From CAZJLN01 sp964540765 (GTDB taxonomy: Bacteria; Chloroflexota; Anaerolineae; Anaerolineales; Anaerolineaceae): a stretch of 50,456 bases of DNA. A program made the translations under genes and the position numbers. The notes beneath the pieces are model-generated. The model ran no database searches. It was not told the origin of the DNA and saw only the letters and a list, made by a program, of their open reading frames with translations. The stretch spans positions 1 through 50,456 of the forward strand of contig CAZINW010000013.1 in NCBI GenBank assembly GCA_964540765.1. The letters are read 5' to 3'. Below are positions 16,317 through 23,911 of this stretch, piece after piece; position 1 is the first letter of the stretch, and each line of letters starts with the position of its first letter.

Positions 16317-16352
16317 CTTTCACACAGGCTCAGGTAAAACTGAGAGTGAAAG
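16317..16352 (+). promoter_or_regulatory. Two-part hairpin leader upstream of rplM (L13-leader-like)
   Basis: An outer stem CTTTCAC (16317-16323) / GTGAAAG (16346-16352) encloses an inner stem CTCAG (16329-16333) / CTGAG (16340-16344) with a GTAAAA loop. Twelve pairs in total leave a five-base and a one-base internal loop. It ends 27 bases before rplM. L13 leader RNAs that autoregulate rplM-rpsI are known from Firmicutes. This element occupies the same place, but I cannot say whether it matches that family. Confidence 0.5.
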
Positions 16353-16379
16353 AAAATCTGATAAGGAAAAACGGAGAAA

Positions 16380-16814
16380 GTGACAGTGGATAAAACATAT
16401 GTACCGAAAGGTAAGGTAGAAGGCGATTGGTATCTTGTCGATGCGGCAGGGGAAACCCTTGGTCGCCTGGCAACCAAAATCGCAACGGTCTTGATCGGTA
16501 AACACAAACCTGATTACACGCCCGGTGTGGTGATGGAAGACCATGTTGTTGTGATCAATGCCAGTCAGATATCCTTCCATCCTACCCGCCTGGATACCAA
16601 AAAATATTATCGACACTCCCAATACCCTGGTGGATTAAAGGAAGTCGTTCTGCGCAAGCAGTTGGAAACCCACCCTGATCGGGTCATCCGCTCTGCTGTG
16701 CGCGGTATGTTGCCTAAAAATCGCTTAACCCAGCGATATTTGGACAACCTTAAGATTTACGCCGGTTCGGAGCACCCTCATCAGGGTCAAACCCCCAAAC
16801 CGTTGGAATGCTGA
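16380..16814 (+). CDS. rplM: Large ribosomal subunit protein L13
   Basis: L13 is among the earliest 50S assembly proteins. The 144 residues include DKTYVPKGKVEGDWYLVDAAGETLGRLATKIA-type opening sequence, GKHKPDYTPG and the AVRGMLPKNRL motif. GTG 16380 or GTG 16386 is the start; GGAG at 16373-16376 is three or nine bases away. It forms the usual pair with rpsI. Confidence 0.96.
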   Translation: MTVDKTYVPKGKVEGDWYLVDAAGETLGRLATKIATVLIGKHKPDYTPGVVMEDHVVVINASQISFHPTRLDTKKYYRHSQYPGGLKEVVLRKQLETHPDRVIRSAVRGMLPKNRLTQRYLDNLKIYAGSEHPHQGQTPKPLEC

Positions 16815-16841
16815 AGCATAGCATAGGAGTTATGAGGTATT

Positions 16842-17237
16842 ATGGCAAATCAATATTTTGAAGCAGTTGGTCGTCGCAAACAGAGTTCAGCGCGTGTCCG
16901 CATTGCGTCTGGATCAGGCTTATTTACAGTCAATGATAAAAAGCTGGATGAATACTTCCCCCGTGAAGGTGATACAGCTGCCATTTTGGCGCCGTTGGAT
17001 GCAGCCGGACAGGCTGGCAAGAATTTCGATGTCAGTGTAATTGTCGGAGGCGGTGGTGTGACTGGTCAGCGTGATGCTGTCAAGCTTGGTCTGGCGCGTG
17101 CGCTGGTCAGCATGGACGAAGGCGCACGCCGAAGCTTGCGCGATAAAGGCTTCCTGACCCGTGATCCACGTGTCAAGGAACGCAAGAAGCCAGGTTTGAA
17201 GCGTGCCCGCAAGGCGCCTACCTACACTAAACGTTAA
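16842..17237 (+). CDS. rpsI: Small ribosomal subunit protein S9
   Basis: S9 is a 30S head protein whose C-terminal tail reaches P-site tRNA. The product is 131 aa. It has YFEAVGRRKQSSARVRI near the start and GGGVTGQRDAVKLGLARAL in the middle. The basic tail RDPRVKERKKPGLKRARKAPTYTKR-like end finishes in KR as it should. An intrinsic terminator lies about 100 bases downstream. Confidence 0.97.
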   Translation: MANQYFEAVGRRKQSSARVRIASGSGLFTVNDKKLDEYFPREGDTAAILAPLDAAGQAGKNFDVSVIVGGGGVTGQRDAVKLGLARALVSMDEGARRSLRDKGFLTRDPRVKERKKPGLKRARKAPTYTKR

Positions 17238-17333
17238 ACCGTCTGTTACGCCCTGCCCTGGTTGGGTTATGCCAGGGTTGGAATGTGCAAATAAGCGTTT
17301 ACCTTTTGGAATCTGGAAACAATGCATTAAAAT

Positions 17334-17366
17334 AGAGACGTTGCAAACAACGTCTCTTTCTTTTTG
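17334..17366 (+). terminator. Intrinsic terminator of the ribosomal superoperon
   Basis: A perfect ten-pair stem, AGAGACGTTG (17334-17343) and CAACGTCTCT (17348-17357), has a CAAA loop and is followed by TTCTTTTTG. A weaker stem CCCTGG/CCAGGG (17256-17277) lies between it and rpsI. This marks the end of the rplM-rpsI transcript. Confidence 0.9.
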
Positions 17367-17457
17367 TCATTCCCGAAGGGACGCTACGCAGTGCGGACGA
17401 TGTGAAGCAATCTTATTTATAGACATGACACAACACTGACAGGATGGAAGCTAAAAT

Positions 17458-18945
17458 ATGACTGGACAAGGGATCACCTTATTGGGATTGGGGCCGGGCG
17501 ACCCGCAAGCACTCACCCGGGAAGCCTGGGAATGGCTGGCACAGCTTGATGAAATTTACCTGCGCACCGCCTATCACCCATGCGTGCCTGCCCTGCCGGC
17601 ACACATCCAGCGTATCTCCTTTGACCAGGTTTATGAGGAAAATGTCCTCCTTGAGGAAGTCTTTGAGAAGATCATTGCCACCATCCTTGAACTGGGGCAG
17701 CGCCCGCAGGGAGTCACTTATGGCGTCCCCGGACACCCCTTTGTGGCGGAAGAAACCTGCCCTGAGATTTACCGCCGGGCAAAGCAAATGGGCTTGCCCG
17801 TACGTGTGATTGAGGGTTTGAGCTTCCTGGAACCCACCTTTCGTGCCCTGGAAATGGACCCCTTCCCCGAAACGACGATTGTGGATGCCTTCAAATTGAT
17901 ACAGAGGCAGGTGCCTTCCTTCCCGTGTTCGCAGCCCGCACTGATTGGGCAGATCTACTCACGCGCGGTGGCATCCGATGTGAAGCTGACCCTGATGGCA
18001 AACTACCCGGATGAACATGGGGTCATATTGGTGCACGCCGCTGGCACTACCAAGGAGCGCATTGAATCCATGCCACTACATGCCATTGATCAAAGCCCCC
18101 ATCTCGGACTGCTGAGCTCCCTCTACCTACCTCCGCTTCCAAACGGCACCGCCTTTGAAGATTTCCAGGAGATCATCGTACGCCTGCGTGCCCCGGATGG
18201 TTGCCCGTGGGATTGCGAACAGACACATGCCTCCCTCAAACCTTTCCTGCTCGAAGAAGCCTATGAAGCCCTCGAGGCGCTTGATAATGAAGATATGGAT
18301 GCCCTGCGCGAGGAACTGGGGGATGTGCTGCTGCAAATCGTGCTGCATGCGCAGATCGGCACCGAGGACGGTGATTTCAAGATGGCAGACGTGCTGCGCG
18401 GAATCTCAGACAAACTCATTCGCCGTCACCCGCATGTCTTTGCGGATGTCAACGTCAGCGATGTGGATGGCGTCATTCACAACTGGGAGATGATCAAGGC
18501 AGGCGAACGCAAAGGGAACGGCAAGCCCGAGAAAAAGGGCATGCTTGATGGCATTCCTGCTGCATTGCCCGCCCTTTCCCAGGCGCAAGCCATCCAAAGT
18601 CGCGCAAAAAGGGTCGGGTTTGACTGGCCTGAGATTGACGGTGTCATTTGCAAGGTCTATGAGGAACTGGACGAACTCAAAGCAGCGCAGGACGCTGAAG
18701 CACGCATTGCAGAATCCGGCGATCTGCTCTTTGCCGCGGTGAACGTCATTCGCTGGCTGGGTGTGGATGCTGAATCTGCCCTGCGGGACTGCAACAAACG
18801 CTTCCGCAGACGCTTTGCCTACATTGAGCAGGCAGCCGAGGCACGCGGTACGGATCTGGACAGCATGTCCTTTGAAGAGATGAATGCCCTTTGGGAGGAA
18901 GCCAAACGCAAGTTCAAAGCTGACCTTCAAAGCGGATCACGTTAA
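17458..18945 (+). CDS. mazG: SAM-dependent methylase / MazG nucleotide pyrophosphohydrolase fusion (YabN-like)
   Basis: The protein (495 aa) joins a tetrapyrrole methylase-like domain to a MazG NTP pyrophosphohydrolase, the arrangement of Bacillus YabN. The methylase part (residues 1 to about 215) starts TLLGLGPGDPQALTREAW and has TYGVPGHPFVAEET. In the MazG part (from about 230), RLRAPDGCPWDCEQTHASL is followed by the metal-binding pattern EEAYEALEAL then EELGDVLLQ at about 264-290. A second MazG half lies near 390-480. MazG hydrolyses non-canonical or excess NTPs to NMP and pyrophosphate. The role of the methylase domain in this fusion is unclear. The gene stands alone after the ribosomal terminator. 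Confidence 0.92.
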   Translation: MTGQGITLLGLGPGDPQALTREAWEWLAQLDEIYLRTAYHPCVPALPAHIQRISFDQVYEENVLLEEVFEKIIATILELGQRPQGVTYGVPGHPFVAEETCPEIYRRAKQMGLPVRVIEGLSFLEPTFRALEMDPFPETTIVDAFKLIQRQVPSFPCSQPALIGQIYSRAVASDVKLTLMANYPDEHGVILVHAAGTTKERIESMPLHAIDQSPHLGLLSSLYLPPLPNGTAFEDFQEIIVRLRAPDGCPWDCEQTHASLKPFLLEEAYEALEALDNEDMDALREELGDVLLQIVLHAQIGTEDGDFKMADVLRGISDKLIRRHPHVFADVNVSDVDGVIHNWEMIKAGERKGNGKPEKKGMLDGIPAALPALSQAQAIQSRAKRVGFDWPEIDGVICKVYEELDELKAAQDAEARIAESGDLLFAAVNVIRWLGVDAESALRDCNKRFRRRFAYIEQAAEARGTDLDSMSFEEMNALWEEAKRKFKADLQSGSR

Positions 18946-18974
18946 ACTGGATTAATTGGTTATACTAGGGACAC

Positions 18975-20573
18975 ATGGAAACAGGAACTTCATCGACGAC
19001 ACCAGGTGTCAACCGTCAGATTGCCCGCGCGGCCGGCACGGTCATGTTCGCCTTCATCATCTCCAACCTGGTTGGCGTGGTGCGCGGCATGGTCATCACC
19101 GATGCCTTCGGTACCAGCGCCGATCTTGACTCTTTCAATGCTGCCAACCGCATCGCTGAACTGCTTTTCAACCTTGTTGCCGGCGGTGCCCTCGGCTCCG
19201 CCTTCATTCCCGTCTTTACCAGGTTTCTCGTCAGGGAAGACCGGCAGGGTGCCTGGCGCCTGGCTTCCGGTGTCATCAACCTTGTCCTGATCGTCCTGGT
19301 ACTCATCAGCGTGCTGGTATGGATCTTTGCGCCCCAGATCGTCAGGGATGGTCTCTACTTTTTGGTTCCTGATTCCAATCCGGTGCAGATTGAGCTGACT
19401 GTGCGCCTGTTGCGCATCATGCTGCCTTCGGTGATCATTTTTGGTCTCAGTGGCATCGTCATGGGCATGCTCAATGCCCACCAGGTATTTCTTGTCCCAG
19501 CCATCGCGCCGGTGATGTATTCCCTCGGCATAATCTTTGGCACGCTGGTGTTGCCGAAAGCCTGGGGCATCGAAAGGCTTGCCGTTGGCGTGGTTTTGGG
19601 CGCACTGATGCACTTGCTGGTGCAATTACCGCGGCTCTTGCGTCTGCCGCAGCGTGCCTACCATCTCATCCTGGGATGGAAGGATAAGGCTGTGCGCGAG
19701 GTGCTTAAGCTGATGGGGCCGCGTGTCCTGGGGGCAGCGGTGGTGCAACTCAACTTCATCGCCAACACTGTGATTGCGCTGGGGCAGCCGGAAGGTTCCG
19801 TCTCAGCCATCACCCTGGCTTTTAACCTGATGCTGATGCCGCAGATGGCAATCGCCCAATCGGTTGCCATTGCCTCGCTGCCGACATTCTCAGCGCAGGT
19901 GGTACAGGGCAAGTTGGATGAAATGTGCGCCTCACTCGCCTCAACCTTGCGGGTGGTGCTTTTCCTTGCCATTCCTGCCTCAGTTGGACTGATCCTGCTG
20001 CGCGTTCCGTTGGTGCAGGTGCTTTATCAGCGTGGGCAGTTTGATGCACATTCCACCCAACTGGTCGCTTGGGCGTTGCTCTGGTATGCTGCCGGTCTGG
20101 TTGGTCACTCATTGGTGGAGATCCTCAGCCGTGCCTTTTATGCTCTGCATGACACGCGCACGCCCGTCATCGTGGGCGTTGCAGCCATGGGATTGAACAT
20201 CACCCTCAGCATCTTCCTTTCACGCGTCTTTGTTGAGATCGGGTGGATGCCACACGGCGGGCTGGCGTTGGCAAATTCGTCAGCCACCGCGCTGGAGAGC
20301 ATTGTGCTGCTGGTGTTGATGAACCGGCGCTTGCAGGGATTGAATGGGAAACACATCTGGCAGGGGGTGGGGCAGGCTGTGCTGGCTTCCGCAGTCATGG
20401 CGGGGGCGCTGTTGGGCTGGGGGCGGCTGATGGCAGGGTATGGGGTTGTCTGGCAGCTTTTTGGCGGGCTGGTTTTGGGTGTGGGGGTTTACGCGCTGCT
20501 GGCGTGGCTGATGAAAGTACCCGAGCTGAGGAGCATTCTCGCAATCCTGAAGCAAAAGATGGCAAGAAAGTAA
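18975..20573 (+). CDS. murJ: Lipid II flippase MurJ
   Basis: MurJ (MviN) moves lipid II across the inner membrane for peptidoglycan synthesis. The 532-aa product is a run of about 14 hydrophobic segments. It has the family patterns in helix 1-2 (RGMVITDAFGTSADLDSFNAANRIAELLFNL region), GALGSAFIPVF, and the central AFYALHDTRTPVIVG. A TATACT box at 18961-18966 ends only eight bases before ATG 18975, and no ribosome binding site is present. The mRNA may therefore be leaderless, although no good -35 box accompanies it. Confidence 0.93.
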   Translation: METGTSSTTPGVNRQIARAAGTVMFAFIISNLVGVVRGMVITDAFGTSADLDSFNAANRIAELLFNLVAGGALGSAFIPVFTRFLVREDRQGAWRLASGVINLVLIVLVLISVLVWIFAPQIVRDGLYFLVPDSNPVQIELTVRLLRIMLPSVIIFGLSGIVMGMLNAHQVFLVPAIAPVMYSLGIIFGTLVLPKAWGIERLAVGVVLGALMHLLVQLPRLLRLPQRAYHLILGWKDKAVREVLKLMGPRVLGAAVVQLNFIANTVIALGQPEGSVSAITLAFNLMLMPQMAIAQSVAIASLPTFSAQVVQGKLDEMCASLASTLRVVLFLAIPASVGLILLRVPLVQVLYQRGQFDAHSTQLVAWALLWYAAGLVGHSLVEILSRAFYALHDTRTPVIVGVAAMGLNITLSIFLSRVFVEIGWMPHGGLALANSSATALESIVLLVLMNRRLQGLNGKHIWQGVGQAVLASAVMAGALLGWGRLMAGYGVVWQLFGGLVLGVGVYALLAWLMKVPELRSILAILKQKMARK

Positions 20574-21017
20574 AAAAATTGTCAGTCATCAGTCATTAGT
20601 TGAACAGCCTTGTGTTCGGATAGTCTGGTACAAGGGGAGGGCTTGTGTATGGGATGAGCCTGGGATTAACAGCCCCGTAAACACGCCGAGCAAGAGGGAA
20701 GATTGCAACATTGCAACCAAATGTGCGGGGGGTAGTTTGCAATGTTATGAAAGTTCTGCAATCTTGTTTATTTCCTTGAAGTGCAATCATTTTCTTTAGT
20801 TTTTGTAGTTTTTGCAAGCCATTTTGCATACACCCCTCAAAATGGGGACATCCTATTTTCACCATATTTTACTCTTCACAATCACTTAACATCATGCAAA
20901 GTGAAAAATAGACGTTTATTGCAGGTCAAGCATGGCGAAATGTTCCTAGCTGTCATCCAACATATGTGAACTACATATGGCTTACCTTTTGAGATATCGA
21001 TATTGAAAAGATTCTAC
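20574..21017. other. Gene-free stretch between murJ and the oxidoreductase relic
   Basis: No convincing gene is present in these 444 bases; the longest open frame (62 codons at 20781-20969) has no recognisable protein character. The stretch holds the nested inverted repeat at 20699-20765 and several further TGCAA/TTGCA words downstream. It looks like non-coding or decayed DNA. Confidence 0.5.
20699..20765. repeat. Nested inverted repeat built from TTGCAA words
   Basis: AAGATTGCA (20699-20707) matches TGCAATCTT (20757-20765), and ACATTGCAA (20708-20716) matches TTGCAATGT (20737-20745). Together they make an 18-pair helix with an 11-base bulge and a 20-base loop. TTGTTTATTTCC follows, so it could act as a murJ terminator. 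Alternatively the repeated TTGCAA words could be protein-binding sites. Confidence 0.45.
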
Positions 21018-21455
21018 TTACAAATTGTCATTCCCTTGTAAGGCTGCTTGAATCTGGCTTGCCTGTTCAGGCGTAACATCATATACCGCTCCAGTCACCT
21101 CTGATTTTTCCTCGGTGAACATCTTTGGCATGACCGCATCGCCAATTTTTGCAGCTTCATTGAATTTGATTTCAAATGAAATCGTATCATTGCCCAATTT
21201 TAGAAGTCTCGCCATATCCCATGGTTCTCCGAAATAAGTGGAAAGAACATTAAAAAATTCATTCGTTATCTCTTTGTCCATCATCATGGGGATGCCAGCA
21301 AACATGCAAAAGATATTATCCACGCCAGCGATATATTTCATCATATAGATGGAACTTTTAACATAGCTATCTTCCGAGTCAACGCGTCCAGTGCCAAGGG
21401 TATGGTCAGCGCCCATGGTTCCACCCAGATAATTACCCCATTGATCATGACAATC
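21018..21455 (-). pseudogene. C-terminal relic of a tungsten aldehyde ferredoxin oxidoreductase-like protein
   Basis: The open frame encodes about 145 residues. Features seen are GADHTLG near its start, a Cys-containing NIFCMFAG segment, DMARLLKLGNDTISFEIKFNEA, and GAVYDVTPEQ at the end. This pattern matches the C-terminal domain of the AOR family, whose members are about 600 aa and bind a tungsten or molybdenum pterin and an iron-sulfur cluster. An in-frame stop upstream (21456-21458) cuts the frame, and the rest of the gene is missing. I therefore call a truncated relic. ATG 21416 is only an internal methionine. Confidence 0.6.
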
Positions 21456-21539
21456 TTAATTTTGTTTGTACCTGAAACAGGGCCTAAAGCAAAAAAGAAA
21501 GAAACGCTAGAATCACTTGCCGAGCCAGCAGCGTATTAA
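21429..21539 (+). pseudogene. Possible C-terminal relic of an MFS transporter
   Basis: On the plus strand one frame reads a hydrophobic segment (ITPLIMTILILFVPETG) followed by a charged tail PKAKKKETLESLAEPAAY and a stop at 21537-21539. A last membrane helix ending in VPETG with a short basic tail is typical of major facilitator C-termini. No start or upstream portion is present, and its left end overlaps the oxidoreductase relic on the other strand. The fragment is short, so the call is tentative. Confidence 0.3.
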
Positions 21540-21582
21540 AGACCTTCCAGATGCTTTACTAATAAACTAAATAATTCTTCCA

Positions 21583-21612
21583 CCGACCTGGTCAAAATAT
21601 TGACCGGGTCGG
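21583..21612. repeat. 13-bp inverted repeat with 4-base loop
   Basis: CCGACCTGGTCAA (21583-21595) and TTGACCGGGTCGG (21600-21612) pair with a single mismatch around the loop AATA. There is no T-run on either side, so it is not a standard terminator. It lies between the relics and the GntR operon, about 120 bases upstream of that operon's promoter. Confidence 0.5.
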
Positions 21613-21735
21613 ATATGATTCTAGCACTTATTCAACTTGAGAAGAAACATGGATTATTAACTAGGGAATCAGGTCCGACGTCCTTAGGAAAGAGAATTAT
21701 CGATGCAAATCTCCTGGTCATTCAATGATCAGATC

Positions 21736-21773
21736 TTGACAAACCAACGCGACTGTATATACTATATATATAC
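21736..21773 (+). promoter_or_regulatory. Promoter with overlapping palindromic operator of the GntR-ABC operon
   Basis: A perfect -35 TTGACA (21736-21741) is followed after 16 bases by -10 TATACT (21758-21763). An inverted repeat GTATATA (21755-21761) / TATATAC (21767-21773) covers the -10. A binding site placed there would block RNA polymerase, which fits autorepression by the GntR/YtrA regulator encoded 32 bases downstream. Confidence 0.7.
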
Positions 21774-21804
21774 GGTAGACGCAATGAATATGAGGAGTTG
21801 AGAA

Positions 21805-22182
21805 GTGAACATACTGATCAGCAATTCCAGTGAGAAGCCCATCTATGAGCAGATCGGTGACCAACTGAAGGCAATGATCCTGTCAGGAGAGTTGAGCGAA
21901 GGTGATGAACTTCCATCGATGCGCTTTCTGGCCAGGGAGCTTCACATCAGCGTGATCACAACCAAGCGTGCCTATGAGGAACTGGAGCGGGAGCAATTCA
22001 TCGTTTCCGTTCCAGGGAAGGGGACCTATGTCGCTCCGAAAAACCTTGAATTGGTTCGGGAACAACATCTGCGCGAGATTGAAAGCTACATGCAAAGAAT
22101 CGTTATGCAGGCCGGGATCAACAATATTGCGCTTGATGCTCTCATCAAGATGATGACATTGATTTACACGGAGAAGGAATAA
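21805..22182 (+). CDS. GntR family transcriptional regulator, YtrA subfamily
   Basis: The product is a 125-aa DNA-binding protein. It has a GntR winged helix at residues about 8-76 (PIYEQIGDQLKAMILSGEL, then LPSMRFLARELHISVITTKRAYEELE, then GKGTYVA). Only a short C-terminal helix follows, the layout of the YtrA subfamily, which typically represses an adjacent ABC transporter. GTG 21805 follows GAGGAG by about nine bases. The stop overlaps the ATPase ATG by one base. Self-regulation through the palindrome at 21755-21773 is inferred. Confidence 0.9.
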   Translation: MNILISNSSEKPIYEQIGDQLKAMILSGELSEGDELPSMRFLARELHISVITTKRAYEELEREQFIVSVPGKGTYVAPKNLELVREQHLREIESYMQRIVMQAGINNIALDALIKMMTLIYTEKE

Positions 22183-23030
22183 TGGAGAATATTTTAGAAG
22201 TCAAGAATCTGGTAAAAAAGTTTCCCGGGTTTACCCTGGATAACATCAATCTCGATTTACCGCAGGGCGTGATCATGGGTTTCATCGGCGAAAACGGTGC
22301 CGGCAAGAGTACGACCATCAAGCTCATCCTCGATGTACTTTTCAAGGATCGTGGGCAAATTCGCATTTTTGGTCAGGAAAATACCAGCCTTGAACGTTCT
22401 TTGAAGGAGCAAATCGGCGTGGTATTTGATGAGAGCAATCTGCCAGAGAACCTGACCATTGGTGAAGTTGAAAAAATCATGACCAACCTGTATAAAACGT
22501 GGAATTCGCAGGCTTTTTCTGAGCATGTCACAAAGTTTGACCTTCCGATGAAAAAGGCAATCAAAGATTTTTCACGTGGAATGAAAATGAAATTGTCCAT
22601 TGCGGTTGCTCTCTCCCATAACCCGCGCCTGTTGATCCTTGATGAAGCCACCAGTGGATTGGATCCTATTATGCGGGACGAATTGCTGGATGTCTTTTTG
22701 GAATTCATCCAGGATGAAAGTCATTCGATCTTTATCTCGTCTCAAATTATCAGCGACCTGGAGAAGGTTTGTGATTTCATCGCCTTCATTCATCAAGGGA
22801 AAATGGTTTTTGTTGAATCCAAAGAAGCATTGCGAGAAAAATATGGCATTCTGAAATGCAGCCCGGCTGAGTTGGAAGGGATAAAACCAGGGACTATTAT
22901 CGGAATGCGCAAGAATAGTTTTGGAGTGGAGGCATTGGTTTATAAAGACTGTGCTCCTGACGGAATGCTGATTGATAAAGCTTCCATTGAAGATATCATG
23001 CTTTATTACACCAAGGAAGGTTTGAAATGA
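22182..23030 (+). CDS. ABC transporter ATP-binding protein (YtrB/ABC-2 type)
   Basis: This is a 282-aa ATPase subunit of an exporter. Walker A is GENGAGKST (residues 37-45), and Walker B with D-loop is LLILDEATSGLDP. The signature is degenerate, FSRGM instead of LSGGQ, as seen in several BcrA/YtrB-type ATPases. A C-terminal regulatory tail follows. It overlaps the regulator by one base and the permease by four, so the three genes form one operon. The substrate is unknown; YtrA-linked transporters often answer cell-envelope stress. Confidence 0.92.
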   Translation: MENILEVKNLVKKFPGFTLDNINLDLPQGVIMGFIGENGAGKSTTIKLILDVLFKDRGQIRIFGQENTSLERSLKEQIGVVFDESNLPENLTIGEVEKIMTNLYKTWNSQAFSEHVTKFDLPMKKAIKDFSRGMKMKLSIAVALSHNPRLLILDEATSGLDPIMRDELLDVFLEFIQDESHSIFISSQIISDLEKVCDFIAFIHQGKMVFVESKEALREKYGILKCSPAELEGIKPGTIIGMRKNSFGVEALVYKDCAPDGMLIDKASIEDIMLYYTKEGLK

Positions 23031-23647
23031 AAGGATTGATCTTGAAGGACCTCTTCAATCTAAAAACACAGTTTCGTTTTTACTTGTTTTTTATCCTGAT
23101 TTTTGCACTGATGAGTTTCACTGGCATGGATATGAACACGCTGGGAGGTGTCATCGCTTTTGTCTGTGCCATGTTGCCCATCACGGCGCTTGGATTGGAC
23201 GAAAAAAACAATTGGGATAAGTATGCCCTCACCTTGCCGGTTGTACGAAAAGACCTTGTTTTAAGCAAATACACCCTTGGGTTAATTTGTACAGTGGCTG
23301 GTTCAATCATATCCTTTATTTTGATGGGGATACGCAATGGTTTCTCACAAACCACCCTGTACATCGCATTAGTGTTCTTCGCTATATCTTTGTTCTATCT
23401 CTCCTTGTTGCTTCCGTTAATGTTCAAGCTTGGCATCGAGAAAGGTCGCATCATCATGATATTGATCGCATTTCTTCCGGCGGTGGTGATTTCTTTTCTG
23501 GCAAGTCGGTTTTCAGGTGTGTTTTCCAATGAACAATTTACCTCCATGCTGCCGTTCCTGCCAATTATTGCGGTTGGGTTGATCCTGATCTGCCTGTTTG
23601 TTTCCATCTCCATATCAATGAGGATCTATAAGAGGAAAGAGTTTTAG
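23027..23647 (+). CDS. ABC-2 type transporter permease
   Basis: A 206-aa membrane protein with about six hydrophobic segments, beginning MKGLILKDLFNLKTQFR, the usual opening of small ABC-2 permeases. GLDEKNNWDKYALTLPVVRKDLVLSKY is the conserved cytoplasmic stretch between helices 2 and 3. It probably dimerises and pairs with the ATPase encoded just upstream (four-base overlap). Confidence 0.9.
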   Translation: MKGLILKDLFNLKTQFRFYLFFILIFALMSFTGMDMNTLGGVIAFVCAMLPITALGLDEKNNWDKYALTLPVVRKDLVLSKYTLGLICTVAGSIISFILMGIRNGFSQTTLYIALVFFAISLFYLSLLLPLMFKLGIEKGRIIMILIAFLPAVVISFLASRFSGVFSNEQFTSMLPFLPIIAVGLILICLFVSISISMRIYKRKEF

Positions 23648-23715
23648 CTGCCAGGAAACGGGGTTATGGTTGATAATATTTTATTAAAGAAAAACAGCTT
23701 GATCCAAGGGCAGCC

Positions 23716-23901
23716 ATGAAGCGTGTAGACCCAAAAATATCTCGACTCAGCGAATCCCTCATCGATGAAATTGTGGGCGCAGTCGGGCTGCCCAAAACGC
23801 GCTTCACACACGGTCTTTTTGGGAGGTTGCTGTCGCTAGTGATTGCGCGCAGCCAGGCTCTGCTGCGGGAACATTGCGAGGCATTTGGGATTGAAAGCTG
23901 A
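23716..23901 (+). pseudogene. Possible N-terminal fragment of a glycerol-acyltransferase-like protein
   Basis: This 61-codon frame has AAGGG ahead of its ATG and encodes KRVDPKISRLSESLIDEIVG then GLPKTRFTHGLFGRLLSL. From memory this resembles the N-terminal region of some Chloroflexota proteins related to 1-acyl-glycerol-3-phosphate acyltransferases, but the catalytic domain is missing. It could equally be a spurious frame. It ends 11 bases before the convergent permease gene. Confidence 0.3.
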
Positions 23902-23911
23902 AAGCCGAGTC

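Noticed and set aside
20781..20969. 62-codon frame after murJ
   Set aside because: It has low complexity, no ribosome binding site and no protein-like pattern, and it lies in AT-rich non-coding DNA.
21018..21416. Intact small protein of 132 residues
   Set aside because: The methionine start lies inside a family domain, the frame is open further upstream to a stop, and the known family is about 600 residues long.
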